A DNA stretch of 55,975 bases from a virus. The stretch is from IMG/VR virus record IMGVR_UViG_3300030012_003256, positions 1 to 55,975 of that record; one strand, given 5' to 3'. The notes below the pieces were generated by a model. The model saw only the letters and a program-made list of their open reading frames with translations, had not been told where the DNA came from and searched no databases. A program made the translations under genes and the position numbers. Positions 35,598-44,060 of this stretch are shown here, piece by piece. Each line of letters opens with the position of its first letter. Positions within the stretch are counted from its first letter, which is position 1.

Positions 35598-36178
35598 TCT
35601 TCTTCACCCCATGTTTGTGTTTTAACTGGCTCATTGTTCAAGTATATTTCTAATTGCTTAGGATTAAATTGGCTGTCCCAAAAACCATAGTGTCCTTCTC
35701 CACCAAGAACATATGCACATTCCATATTCGGCTCCCAAATAGAAACTGTCCGAATATCCGTTCCACTAAAATATGCGGCTCCAAATGGATGAGTATGAAT
35801 CCAACAACGGATAGGAAGAGACATACCAATTGGAGGCTCAAAGAAATCAACAAAACCCGGACTTCCTGTTGAAACGAAACAATTATTCTTTCCATCAATT
35901 ACAACCTGCACTTCAAGATTAGGGAGAGTTTCTGTTGATGCTCGCCAAATAGTTTCTTGAAATTCTAAATGGTGCATAGCAACGCCTTGCAATTTTTCTC
36001 TTGGCCCAACACAAGAACGCAACTGTTGATTCAAAAGAAACTCATAATGTGCTTTAATGTCATCAATTGCCTTTTGACGAAAATATTCCAATTCTGCTTG
36101 TTCAATTTCATAATGGTCATAAATATCATCACCATCATCATTACCATCTTTAATCATTTTATCTTTGATTCTTCCCAT
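35594..36178 (-). CDS. JAMM/MPN-type metallopeptidase (deubiquitinase-like)
   Basis: The 194-residue protein has the JAMM zinc site in full: HTH at 128-130, seven residues, Ser138, two residues, Asp141 (HTHPFGAAYFSGTD). JAMM peptidases cut after Gly-Gly of ubiquitin-like proteins. Here a ThiS-like gene ending GG-NY and an E1-like gene are in the same minus-strand array. The N-terminal 70 residues are helical and acidic and may bind a partner. The upstream catalytic Glu is not certain. A tail-assembly role, as for lambda K, is less likely because there is no NlpC domain and it is not in the tail operon. Confidence 0.82.
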   Translation of the reverse strand: MGRIKDKMIKDGNDDGDDIYDHYEIEQAELEYFRQKAIDDIKAHYEFLLNQQLRSCVGPREKLQGVAMHHLEFQETIWRASTETLPNLEVQVVIDGKNNCFVSTGSPGFVDFFEPPIGMSLPIRCWIHTHPFGAAYFSGTDIRTVSIWEPNMECAYVLGGEGHYGFWDSQFNPKQLEIYLNNEPVKTQTWGEEE

Positions 36179-36180
36179 AT

Positions 36181-37239
36181 TTATTCACCTCTTAGTCGGT
36201 TCAATTTTCTTTCCATTTTTGCCTCAAGGCGAGCAACCTTAGCGGCCCGTCTTTCTGCTTTCTTTGCCACCCTGCGCTCCTTTCGTGAGGGCTTTTGGGG
36301 CTTCTCGGTTCGTGGACTCTTCCGCTTCATAACGATGTCCGAAGCCTCCATAAGCATAGCAATATGCTCTGGTTCTGAAGAATCAAATAGCATTTCAAGC
36401 CTTTGAGCAACAACCCAGAAAGGTCGTGCAAATGCTTCTCTTACTTCATCAATAGACATTTCATAGAAATTTACCAAGATGTTCATATCTTGGGAACGAG
36501 TCCAAGCAAAACTATTTTCATTCTTTTCATTAGACTGCAAAACTACTGGTTCATCTTCCAGAGGCTCTGGTTCTACAACAGTTTCAATCTTCTTTCTTTC
36601 CGTTGGTAGGAACTTTCGCAGTCGTGAAGGAACAGCAGATTCTTCTTTCATTTTAAACCATTCACCACTTCTCATAAGTTTGCTTCGCTTTGCTTGACAG
36701 GCTTTACTTGACCTTCCAATAACTTCAGAAATTTGATTCCAAGTTTTATTAGAATGATACATGTCAAATAGTAATTTAATTTGCATTTCAGACCAATTCC
36801 TTGTTTTCTTCTTTTTAGAGAGAATAACAGGATTTGTTGTTTCTATTTCAGATTTTCCCATATTTAATTGAATTAAATCGGAAGCCTCTCCCTTTGTCAT
36901 TCCTCTTGTTTCAAAAGAATCTGCAAGAGCCATTCTGTCCTTTATTCCTGAATCTGGTGCAGTCAAAGAGGCTAATGTCCTCAATTGACGGCGAGTTGCG
37001 CTTTCAGCCCTCCAATTCTTTTGGCTAAGAATAGGCTTTGGTGCAAGGCTTTCTTGAATAGTTTCTTTCTTACTACCTTCTTTAGTAGAAACAATAGAAT
37101 CATATTTTCGCTTTAGGTTTTGTACTAGCCTATCATGTCCATATTTTTCTAACATCAATTCTCTAATTTCTGTATAAGTGCTACCTGCGCTTCTCATTAC
37201 AACAAGCGTGGCTATTTCTTCTGCGGTATATTTTGGCAT
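36181..37239 (-). CDS. Myb/SANT-like DNA-binding protein, three repeats
   Basis: This 352-residue protein shows three tryptophan-type helix-turn-helix units: YTAEEIATLVVMRSAGSTY at the start, RNWSEMQIKLLFDMYHSNKT in the middle, and FAWTRSQDMNILVNFYEMS later. The middle one is followed by SSKACQAKRSKLM, as in Myb/SANT repeats. The end is a long Lys/Arg/Ala run (RRVAKKAERRAAKVARLEAK). It probably binds DNA as a viral regulator or DNA organiser. It lies between the E1-like and JAMM genes; whether it is part of that system is unknown. Confidence 0.6.
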   Translation of the reverse strand: MPKYTAEEIATLVVMRSAGSTYTEIRELMLEKYGHDRLVQNLKRKYDSIVSTKEGSKKETIQESLAPKPILSQKNWRAESATRRQLRTLASLTAPDSGIKDRMALADSFETRGMTKGEASDLIQLNMGKSEIETTNPVILSKKKKTRNWSEMQIKLLFDMYHSNKTWNQISEVIGRSSKACQAKRSKLMRSGEWFKMKEESAVPSRLRKFLPTERKKIETVVEPEPLEDEPVVLQSNEKNENSFAWTRSQDMNILVNFYEMSIDEVREAFARPFWVVAQRLEMLFDSSEPEHIAMLMEASDIVMKRKSPRTEKPQKPSRKERRVAKKAERRAAKVARLEAKMERKLNRLRGE

Positions 37240-37252
37240 TTTTTATTCCTCC

Positions 37253-37810
37253 TTACATATTTATTACGGTGTATTCTTTTACTTCTTCTCCGTTGAAGAA
37301 CCTTTGAATCCATTGTGCGCCTAATCCTGCGATTGCGACTTGCATAAAATGAACTCCTGTATTTGTTCCATCCCATGAATCCCCTTGACAACTGAAAGAA
37401 CCTTCTTCACCTGCTAAGAGCATATCATACATTTTAGGGTCGGCCTTGTGCGACACAAGGGCGGCGTTTCTACCCTGCGCTCGTAGGTCAAGCCATTTAA
37501 GACTTGTGTTGTATAATGTTCGCCTGACGCTCAAGTTATCAACACAACAAACCACAAGGTCATAACCCTGCATCTGCTTCTTAGTCAAAATAGGATATTC
37601 GCTACCAAGACTGACAGAATCATAATTTTCAGCCATAATGGATGCCTTGTTGCGACTTACATGACCGAGATTAAAGTTTTGATAAGATATATTCTTATCT
37701 TCAACTGAATCTGGGTCAGCCACAGTTATATCATAAAGACCTACTTTATCTAAAAGGGGAATTAGAAAACTTCCAATTCCACCTGCTCCAATTACTAATA
37801 CTTTTCTCAT
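37253..37810 (-). CDS. E1-like (ThiF/MoeB/UBA) adenylating enzyme
   Basis: The 185-residue protein has the ThiF Rossmann core: GAGGIG (8-13), acidic ADPDSVEDKN (31-40), SRNKA (Arg53 and Lys55), CCVDN (88-92) and a candidate catalytic Cys at 141 (GSFSCQGDSW). These enzymes adenylate the C-terminal Gly of a ubiquitin-like protein using ATP. It is shorter than ThiF (about 250) and lacks the C-terminal zinc region. Its partners here would be the ThiS-like protein at 43815-44021 and the JAMM peptidase two genes downstream. AAGGAGG precedes the ATG. Confidence 0.85.
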   Translation of the reverse strand: MRKVLVIGAGGIGSFLIPLLDKVGLYDITVADPDSVEDKNISYQNFNLGHVSRNKASIMAENYDSVSLGSEYPILTKKQMQGYDLVVCCVDNLSVRRTLYNTSLKWLDLRAQGRNAALVSHKADPKMYDMLLAGEEGSFSCQGDSWDGTNTGVHFMQVAIAGLGAQWIQRFFNGEEVKEYTVINM

Positions 37811-38289
37811 TCATATTCCTCCTTATCAAGTTCTTCATAATATGCAATATTATCAGCATATTCCTTTTTAATTTTCTTCCAATGAATTTCGTGAGAACAA
37901 AATTCACAATTTTCATCTCCACAATCTTCCATTCCAATCTTCTTCTCAAGCGTATAATTGAGATATGCGTCATATTCAGGATGCCAGACAACTAAATGCC
38001 CCATATCCTCGTATTTCTTAACTTCTGCTTCTTCTTTGGAAAGAGGCATAACATCATTTACATTTACATTTGTCTTACAAATAGGACAATCCCAATTAGT
38101 CCTGAGCATGAAATCTAAATCTAGTGGTGCTGATGTCAAAAAACGATTGTTTTGTTCTCGCAAATAAAGTTCAGCCTTTTCTTTACAGAAAGGACAGTCT
38201 GTTCTTAGTCTCTCAAGAACACTAGCAACTCCTTTTTCCATTTCATCGGCAAGTTTTGATTCATCAAATTCTTCAATTACTTTTTCCAT
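37807..38289 (-). CDS. Multi-zinc-ribbon protein, 160 aa
   Basis: Three Cys clusters occur: CPFC near residue 32, CPIC near 69, and CGDENCEFC near 127 with a nearby His. Multiple ribbons may bind nucleic acid or a protein partner. It overlaps the E1-like gene by four bases, so a joint role (for instance an adaptor) is conceivable but unproven. Confidence 0.55.
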   Translation of the reverse strand: MEKVIEEFDESKLADEMEKGVASVLERLRTDCPFCKEKAELYLREQNNRFLTSAPLDLDFMLRTNWDCPICKTNVNVNDVMPLSKEEAEVKKYEDMGHLVVWHPEYDAYLNYTLEKKIGMEDCGDENCEFCSHEIHWKKIKKEYADNIAYYEELDKEEYE

Positions 38290-38291
38290 AT

Positions 38292-38468
38292 TTATTCCTC
38301 CACTAAAATCATTCTAGGAACAATAAGTTCATCAGTTAGCACACAATTCCAATTACAAGTAAGATTAACAGGCAGACCTGCCGCAAGTATCTTATTTTGA
38401 TGTTGGATTTGCCGCATCATTTGGATGCAACAAGGGCAGTCTGTGTTTAATTTTTTATCTTTATACAT
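38292..38468 (-). CDS. Small Cys-rich protein, 58 aa
   Basis: Cys residues at CPCC and CNWNC suggest metal binding. It starts after GGAGGAATAAAT and ends just before the next gene's ribosome site. No family recognised. Confidence 0.55.
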   Translation of the reverse strand: MYKDKKLNTDCPCCIQMMRQIQHQNKILAAGLPVNLTCNWNCVLTDELIVPRMILVEE

Positions 38469-38480
38469 ATTTATTCCTCC

Positions 38481-38807
38481 TCAAAATGTTTTACCATGCA
38501 TAAATTCACGACTTTCGTTGTATTCTATTTTTGCTAGAATTGCTCCTGCAATATCTAAATCTTTACCAAACGCATAATCCATAATACGAATTACTGCATC
38601 GGCTAATTCTTCTTCAAGATTACTAAACTCCATAATCTTTGACGAAGAAGGATTACCTTCACGCAAAGCCTCAAGTGCTTCGCTAATTTCAGCATGAATC
38701 AAGGCCATGCGTTCTCCGTCATTTGGTTCTTCTTTCCAAAAACCATGATTAACAGCGTTCTTATAAACTTTCTTTGCAACTTTATTCCATTCTTTAGAAA
38801 ATGTCAT
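38481..38807 (-). CDS. mazG: MazG-like nucleotide pyrophosphohydrolase
   Basis: The 108-residue helical protein has the MazG metal site pattern: ALIHAEISEALEAL (ExxE) and ELADAVIRIMDYA (ExxD). MazG hydrolyses dNTPs or signalling nucleotides to monophosphates and pyrophosphate; marine viruses often carry it, possibly to alter host nucleotide pools. It is followed in the window by dNTP-related RNR upstream in the same array. GAGGTG precedes the ATG. Confidence 0.8.
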   Translation of the reverse strand: MTFSKEWNKVAKKVYKNAVNHGFWKEEPNDGERMALIHAEISEALEALREGNPSSSKIMEFSNLEEELADAVIRIMDYAFGKDLDIAGAILAKIEYNESREFMHGKTF

Positions 38808-38992
38808 TGTTTCACCTCAATATATCCTCGCTCAATCTGAACCTTTCGTGGTAAGCATTTTGCACACATAGCAAACACTTCTCCATTATTTACCCAGAGT
38901 TTTGATTCTTCACGGCTCATTTCTTTTCCACATTTATCGCAAGTTGTAATAGCACGATAATGCTCATTTGTTTTGTTTTTATTTTTTACCAT
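38804..38992 (-). CDS. Small zinc-ribbon protein, 62 aa
   Basis: CDKCGKEMS near residue 18 and CAKCLPRK near 43 form a zinc ribbon. It overlaps TFB upstream and MazG downstream by a few bases. GGGGGAA precedes the ATG. Function unknown; a DNA- or RNA-binding role is possible. Confidence 0.6.
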   Translation of the reverse strand: MVKNKNKTNEHYRAITTCDKCGKEMSREESKLWVNNGEVFAMCAKCLPRKVQIERGYIEVKQ

Positions 38993-39852
38993 AATTTTTT
39001 CCCCCTAATTTCTTTAACCTTTTTCATATCGAGATAGGATAAAAGGGTTCTAGTATTTTTTAATAAACTATCTCTTTTTTTGTTTGTTTTTTCACAAATG
39101 TATTTTTGTGTAATTTCTGTGTGTGAAAGAATCACATTTGCAGTAATCCAGCAAATACATTCATAGTGATTAACTGTTTTGTTATAGTCATTTGCTTCAA
39201 GAATAGTTTCAAAATATTCCATTGTCTTGACCGCTTCTTTATTAAAATCATTTCCAGCATTTAGTTTAGAAAGAACTCTATCTAAAAGAAAGTATTTATT
39301 CTCACGCACAGGTCTAAAACCTACATGTTTCTTTATCTTCTTTACTACCTTTTTTGCTTTTGGTATTTCAGAAGATAAGTCTAAAGCCACCTCTTCAAAG
39401 GTATGCGGTGTTCCTTGTTTTAGTAGCAGAAAATATACAATAGATACTGCTCTTGTCTCATAAGTGTCGCTAGTTGAAAATACGCCCCTATTGAATAAGT
39501 CAAGATATAACTTATGCATTTCTTCTTGATTTAGAAGATGACTAAATGGTGCAAAAACCATATTGCAGTTATGCAGACCGTCCATTACATATGGTGGGAG
39601 AACTGAATTAATAGTTTTCTTAACTACATGTGATTTAATATTTTTAATATCACCAACAATGGAAGAACCCAATCCACGATTGAATAGTCCCAAGTTAGCA
39701 GTATGGGTCGCTTCTCCACCTTTAAAGCCTAAAGTGGTCTGCTCAAAGATTTGAACATCAAGAACAAGACCGCATACAGAACAGACGGTTTCTCCAAGAG
39801 TTTCGTCAAATTCGTTGTTTCGGCTTCCACAATCTTCACATTTCAATTTCAT
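38986..39852 (-). CDS. tfb: Transcription factor B (TFB/TFIIB-like)
   Basis: The N-terminal zinc ribbon has CEDC (5-8) and CSVCG (24-28), followed by the linker region GLFNRGLGSSIVGD, which matches the archaeal TFB signature after the B-finger. The rest is helical, with two cyclin-like repeats (TVNHYECICWITANVIL and TEITQKYICEKTNKKRDS). TFB bridges TATA-bound TBP and RNA polymerase. A viral copy may direct transcription to virus promoters, and a repeated BRE-like GAAGCCC element is seen in the window. Start at ATG 39852 puts the ribbon at the end; ATG 39873 is possible. Confidence 0.85.
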   Translation of the reverse strand: MKLKCEDCGSRNNEFDETLGETVCSVCGLVLDVQIFEQTTLGFKGGEATHTANLGLFNRGLGSSIVGDIKNIKSHVVKKTINSVLPPYVMDGLHNCNMVFAPFSHLLNQEEMHKLYLDLFNRGVFSTSDTYETRAVSIVYFLLLKQGTPHTFEEVALDLSSEIPKAKKVVKKIKKHVGFRPVRENKYFLLDRVLSKLNAGNDFNKEAVKTMEYFETILEANDYNKTVNHYECICWITANVILSHTEITQKYICEKTNKKRDSLLKNTRTLLSYLDMKKVKEIRGKKLW

Positions 39853-40966
39853 CAAAATCAAACCTATTTTCATTTTTATTACCGACCAAATAGCGTCGGA
39901 TGGTGCTCACAATTTGTATCGTAAAAGTGTCATTTAATAAGGCTAACGCTCTTGCGGCGAATTGGTCGCCAAGTGAGGAACCCTTTGCCATATTGTCAAT
40001 ACAAATTGGGCCTCGCCAATCTATGTCATCTTCATCATCTTTTCTAATGGGTTGCCAAACATATGTTGAAACCATCTGAATTTCAGACTTAAATTTAGTG
40101 TCTGTAATTTTCCAGTCGTAGTCCTTTCCTTTAACATAGAGAGAAGAAAGTTCACCCTCTTCATCATAAGTGGCTCTAAGTCTGTCGGGGTACTGGTTAA
40201 GAAGTTCTTGAACCAATTCAATGGCTCTTTGTTCAACAATATCTTGTGTTCGGTTCTGCGAAAGAAATGCTCTCATCACTTTCATGCTTGATTCCGAACC
40301 TTCTTCATCCATTAGACGATAATAAAGTTCATCGGGGCTAATATTTACCCAAGAACCGACTTTCTTCCCATGAAGATAAAAATTACAGAAAGTATTTAAT
40401 TCTCGGACGGTCATTGTTCCCCAAATACCATCACTAATCTCAACTGCGATTTCTTTATCGCCAATCTGCTGACAGTTAAGACGAACCTCAATTTTTTCAC
40501 GACTCTCATTAAAATCATAAAAGAAATAAGGAATACGATTTTCAAGACAATACTTTACATCAGCAGGTAGATTCAGCGTTGCATACAAAGTAAGTAATAA
40601 CTTAGCAGGGTCTTGTTCAAAACAAGATTTATATGTCAAACGAGCCAATGCAGAAATAATATCTGCCAAATTAGCAACCTTGCCATTTATTTCATAACGA
40701 ATACCTGAACGAGAAAGCAATACGGGACAGGAACCAATTTTAACTAAATGATTAAAAGTTGGCTGAAAGCCATTTCTACGATTATATCTTGTCTTTTTAG
40801 GAGACAAATAGCCCCGCCAGTAGTTCTCAATTCCTGCTAAAACAGGGTCTTTCTTTGACCTGTTCGGCCTAATAAGTTCTCTGGAAAAGGTAAAGGTTTC
40901 ACAATTAATTGTAGTGTTATATTTTTCACCACTATCATCGGGTTTTTGAATTTGAATTTCTGCCAT
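39836..40966 (-). CDS. Hypothetical protein, 376 aa
   Basis: No recognised family. The sequence has mixed helix and strand, with Arg-rich segments near residue 60 (KKTRYNRRNGFQPTFNHL) and an acidic middle (IRKDDEDDIDWRGP). It is the longest unassigned product in this part of the array and overlaps the TFB start, so its expression is coupled to TFB. Confidence 0.6.
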   Translation of the reverse strand: MAEIQIQKPDDSGEKYNTTINCETFTFSRELIRPNRSKKDPVLAGIENYWRGYLSPKKTRYNRRNGFQPTFNHLVKIGSCPVLLSRSGIRYEINGKVANLADIISALARLTYKSCFEQDPAKLLLTLYATLNLPADVKYCLENRIPYFFYDFNESREKIEVRLNCQQIGDKEIAVEISDGIWGTMTVRELNTFCNFYLHGKKVGSWVNISPDELYYRLMDEEGSESSMKVMRAFLSQNRTQDIVEQRAIELVQELLNQYPDRLRATYDEEGELSSLYVKGKDYDWKITDTKFKSEIQMVSTYVWQPIRKDDEDDIDWRGPICIDNMAKGSSLGDQFAARALALLNDTFTIQIVSTIRRYLVGNKNENRFDFDEIEM

Positions 40967-40970
40967 ATTT

Positions 40971-41132
40971 TCACATCACATACATATTTTTATTATCATT
41001 ATCACAGAAATTGTGGATTTCCTTTTGTATTTCTTCTATTGACAACAATTGTTTTCCACAGACTCTACATTGTGTAGCGACCTGCTTATTTTTTCTCCTA
41101 TTGAGAATATATTTTGGGTCTTTTTCTTTCAT
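40971..41132 (-). CDS. Small Cys-containing protein, 53 aa
   Basis: Basic N terminus and a CRVCGKQL motif near residue 21, plus one Cys near the end (HNFCDND), suggest a metal site. The gene overlaps the preceding one by 35 bases. Function unknown. Confidence 0.45.
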   Translation of the reverse strand: MKEKDPKYILNRRKNKQVATQCRVCGKQLLSIEEIQKEIHNFCDNDNKNMYVM

Positions 41133-41469
41133 ACATTTTCACCATTTTTTCTTTGATATTTTTTTCGTGAATACACACTTTACAATTATGTTTAGGGCAT
41201 TCTTTTTCATGATAATCTAACATTTGTTTTATTTTTTCTGATTCGTCTTTAAAATATTTATGAAATCCTTTACTGATTGCTTCATCGTTATTCCAAAGAG
41301 TTTTTAGAAAGGTTTGAGAAAGTCTCCATATTTTTTCTTTATCATCTTGAAGAGAATGACAGACATTAATAGCCATAGCCAATCTATCAAGATTTGAATT
41401 ATCATTATAATTACACATTTGGATTATTACACTTTCACATTCCTTATAGGAATTAAAAAGCGTTGTCAT
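41098..41469 (-). CDS. Hypothetical protein, 123 aa
   Basis: Helical protein ending with HEKECPKHNCKVCIHEKN, a Cys/His cluster that may bind zinc. It follows the RNR gene by eight bases with AGGTGG ahead of ATG. No family recognised. Confidence 0.55.
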   Translation of the reverse strand: MTTLFNSYKECESVIIQMCNYNDNSNLDRLAMAINVCHSLQDDKEKIWRLSQTFLKTLWNNDEAISKGFHKYFKDESEKIKQMLDYHEKECPKHNCKVCIHEKNIKEKMVKMYERKRPKIYSQ

Positions 41470-41477
41470 ATTCCCAC

Positions 41478-43343
41478 CTAAATTTCACAAGCACCACCCG
41501 CACAGGCTAGTTCGCCCGATAGGTCAGTATTGTCTTGAGTTTCAACAACTTTAGACAAATCAACTTGAGTCAGAGTTTTGCTTAATTCTTTAAACATTTC
41601 AGCATTACAATCTTCGAAGGGTGCTTGAGTATAAGACCCGCCATCATAAGGTAAAACAGATAAACCGTTATAATAATGTCTGTTAATCCACATCCATTCA
41701 GCAACCTTCTCCCATTCATCTTCTTTGATAGAAACTGTTGCTGAAACATTATGTGTATTCAGCCCGTCATTATGACCCGCACCAACCCAACGAATACTAA
41801 AGTTCTTAACTCGCTCTAATAAATCAAATACTGATTCGTGGCGAGTGATTGCTCCTTCTGGAGCCTTTTGAGGAATACTAATAACTGCTTGTTCAATCGG
41901 ATTAAAGAACTCATCTTCAACCAATTCGGGATGATTACGAATCAAGTAGTCATAAATGGCTTCATTTTTGCCTACTCTAATTCTGCGAATGTAGTAATCG
42001 TTGTGCCAAGCATGAATGCCACTTGATGTTCCAAGAACAAGAGAAGTGGTTCCAGCAGGTTTAACACAAGTTGTCCGTGAAGCAGGATTAATACCGATAA
42101 TTTTGGCAACTCTTTCATTTTCTTTTTTAACTTCATATGCGGCCATTTCTAAATCAAGATGTTCCACAACATTGGAAGCGATACCTGTCATAGAAACACC
42201 AAGCAAAGCATCTTTTTCTGTTGCTTTACGCCATACTTCACGAAGATAATGAAAATCAGTATATCCCGCTTGAAGCGTTCCGAGGAAAGCGGCGGCAGAA
42301 ACTCTTGATTCTAAATCTGCTTGGTCAATTACATTTGACGCATTTACTTCCGTAAGATTACAAAACTGATATGGTCGCAAAGCAATTTCACAGCAGGGAT
42401 TCGTTCCCCAGTCTTTGTCATTATTGAAATAAATTCCCGGTTCTCCTGAACCCGATGCTTTAATTCTGTTCCACAAATCCATAAAGAAATCTTTCTTTAC
42501 ACGGTGTCGCAATAAAACTGCTGAATTGTTTGCTCTTCCTCTTTGAGCATTCTTTTCCCACCAATTGCCAGACTTACATGCAATCATTTCGTGGTCATCT
42601 GCTGAAAATAAACTTATCATAGCCGCACGACGAATACCGCCACTTAAAACTGCATCAGCAATATGACACATAATATCATGTGCTTGGATTGGTTTTAACA
42701 TAGAGCCGTTAGGAATGTTTTGGAGCATACCTTCAATTTTGACAAGACATTCTCTTAGTGGCTGTGGGCCGGGGGCTTTTCCACCGGAAGTTTTCAAAAG
42801 AGAACCTTTTGGTCTAATATCAGAATAATCAAATGTAGGCGTAGATGTTCTAACTCCTGTATAACACTCCATCAAAATCTTAACTGCGTCAGCCCAACCT
42901 TCTATTGAATCATTCACTAAATATCGCCTTTGGCGATTTGGATTAGGATGTTGAATCGGTGCCAGCAATTCAACATGATGTCGCTGAACAGAATATCCAA
43001 CTCCTGTTCCACCCAATAACAGAAACATAGCCTCACTAAAAGCAACATGGGTATCAATAGGCATATATGCACAATTATATACACGATTTGGGCTAATCTC
43101 AATTGGCTTACCACCAAACTGCATTGAGCGCATAGATGGCAATACTTTCTTTGTTTTCACAAAATGAGTATAAACATCTATAATTTCATCCTTAAGTTGT
43201 GGATAGGTTTTAATGTGCATTTGCATATTTCTCTCAACGATTTCATCCCAAGTTTCTCTTCGGGACTTTTCTTCGCTAAATTTAGCATATTTCATATGCA
43301 CCGTAATATCTGATAATATCTTAATGTTTTGTTCTTGTATCAT
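41478..43343 (-). CDS. nrdJ: Adenosylcobalamin-dependent (class II) ribonucleotide reductase
   Basis: The 621-residue enzyme reduces ribonucleotides to deoxyribonucleotides. Conserved pieces are NCAYMP (first redox Cys), NPCCEIAL (radical Cys region), FCNLTEVN, PAGTTSLVLG, and a C-terminal Cys pair CAGGAC for reactivation. No separate small subunit gene is near, as expected for class II, so it depends on host or environmental vitamin B12. ATG 43343 with AGGTG six bases ahead is chosen. It would supply dNTPs for the AT-rich viral genome. No intein or frameshift is seen. Confidence 0.93.
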   Translation of the reverse strand: MIQEQNIKILSDITVHMKYAKFSEEKSRRETWDEIVERNMQMHIKTYPQLKDEIIDVYTHFVKTKKVLPSMRSMQFGGKPIEISPNRVYNCAYMPIDTHVAFSEAMFLLLGGTGVGYSVQRHHVELLAPIQHPNPNRQRRYLVNDSIEGWADAVKILMECYTGVRTSTPTFDYSDIRPKGSLLKTSGGKAPGPQPLRECLVKIEGMLQNIPNGSMLKPIQAHDIMCHIADAVLSGGIRRAAMISLFSADDHEMIACKSGNWWEKNAQRGRANNSAVLLRHRVKKDFFMDLWNRIKASGSGEPGIYFNNDKDWGTNPCCEIALRPYQFCNLTEVNASNVIDQADLESRVSAAAFLGTLQAGYTDFHYLREVWRKATEKDALLGVSMTGIASNVVEHLDLEMAAYEVKKENERVAKIIGINPASRTTCVKPAGTTSLVLGTSSGIHAWHNDYYIRRIRVGKNEAIYDYLIRNHPELVEDEFFNPIEQAVISIPQKAPEGAITRHESVFDLLERVKNFSIRWVGAGHNDGLNTHNVSATVSIKEDEWEKVAEWMWINRHYYNGLSVLPYDGGSYTQAPFEDCNAEMFKELSKTLTQVDLSKVVETQDNTDLSGELACAGGACEI

Positions 43344-43345
43344 GT

Positions 43346-43732
43346 TTAACACCTATATTTTGTCCTTTTTGGCAAAGCATCTAAAGTTGTAAAACTAAAG
43401 ATAAATGGTGTTTGTCCATCTGTCAAGACCCATTCTTTTTCCTCCACAAAAGACCAATTCTTAAAATCAAGAATTGCTTCTTTTCCGTGTGTTGTAAATA
43501 AATCTTCAACAGAAACAAACACCTGCCCTGCGTAGTCAATCCGAGTTTGTCCCTCGGCATAAATGTAGCCCTTCCGCCCCGTCGCAAGGATATGACGAGG
43601 TGGGTAAAAATCGGGCTTCACAACTGCTAAACCATTGAGCAGTAATGCGTTTTTGGCGTATTGCCAGCCCTTCAAATCAAGCATTAATTTAAGGGCATCT
43701 TCGTGAATAAAATTGAGCAAATCGGGTTCCAT
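43346..43732 (-). CDS. Hypothetical protein, 128 aa
   Basis: No motif recognised; beta-rich middle (RIDYAGQVFVSVEDLF) and many aromatic residues. It lies between the ubiquitin-like gene and RNR, and its start region follows a strong hairpin (43743-43779). Because of position it could be a partner of either neighbour. Confidence 0.55.
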   Translation of the reverse strand: MEPDLLNFIHEDALKLMLDLKGWQYAKNALLLNGLAVVKPDFYPPRHILATGRKGYIYAEGQTRIDYAGQVFVSVEDLFTTHGKEAILDFKNWSFVEEKEWVLTDGQTPFIFSFTTLDALPKRTKYRC

Positions 43733-43742
43733 CACTCAAAAA

Positions 43743-43779
43743 AGGGGAAGCCGCCAGTTAATATAACTAACGACTCCCC
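43743..43779 (-). other. Long hairpin ahead of the RNR operon part
   Basis: On the minus strand GGGG pairs with CCCC, then GTCGT with GCGGC, then AGTTA with TAACT around a TAT loop, giving about 16 pairs including G-T pairs. A TATATTAA stretch is in the loop region, so the element may combine a promoter and an RNA processing signal. Confidence 0.5.
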
Positions 43780-43805
43780 CGATTGTGGGCGATTGAGAAC
43801 AGAAA

Positions 43806-43824
43806 GAATTACTTTCAGTAATTC
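43806..43824 (-). terminator. Hairpin over the stop of the ubiquitin-like gene
   Basis: GAATTACT, a three-base loop, then AGTAATTC is a perfect 8-bp stem that overlaps the stop codon. On the minus strand it is followed by TTTCTGTTCTC, so it may end or stabilise a short transcript. Confidence 0.5.
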
Positions 43825-44021
43825 CCTCCAACAATAGCAGGGGTCAAGTCCACCGCTTGAACGGTGTCCCAGTTAATCTCTGCTATTGCTTCTCTCGCAA
43901 CCATTTCTCCATCAATAAAAACCCAATGGGTCGGATGGTCGCCAATTTGCTCAATCACTTCAGATGAAGCGAGCATTAAGTCTGTATGTCCTGTTTCATT
44001 CAAAATTCGTAGTCTAATCAT
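43815..44021 (-). CDS. ThiS/MoaD/ubiquitin-like beta-grasp protein, 68 aa, ends GG-NY
   Basis: The first strand IRLRILNE, a helix (SSEVIEQIGD), strand HWVFIDGEMVARE and the end VQAVDLTPAIVGGNY follow the ThiS/MoaD layout, whose ends read like ...LxPxVxGG. Gly65-Gly66 are followed by two extra residues (Asn-Tyr), as in ubiquitin-like precursors trimmed by a JAMM peptidase. An E1-like enzyme (37253) and a JAMM peptidase (35594) are in the same array. It has its own TTTATATA promoter at 44061. Role could be protein tagging or sulfur transfer. ATG 44021 has GGAGTTG ahead; an upstream ATG at 44057 is less likely. Confidence 0.6.
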   Translation of the reverse strand: MIRLRILNETGHTDLMLASSEVIEQIGDHPTHWVFIDGEMVAREAIAEINWDTVQAVDLTPAIVGGNY

Positions 44022-44060
44022 TGTTTCAACTCCTGTTGTATTCTTTCCTGTTCTCAATCA

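Noticed and set aside
35594-36178. JAMM protein as a lambda K-like tail assembly peptidase
   Set aside because: No NlpC/P60 domain, not in the tail operon, and an E1-like gene is close by; kept only as an alternative.
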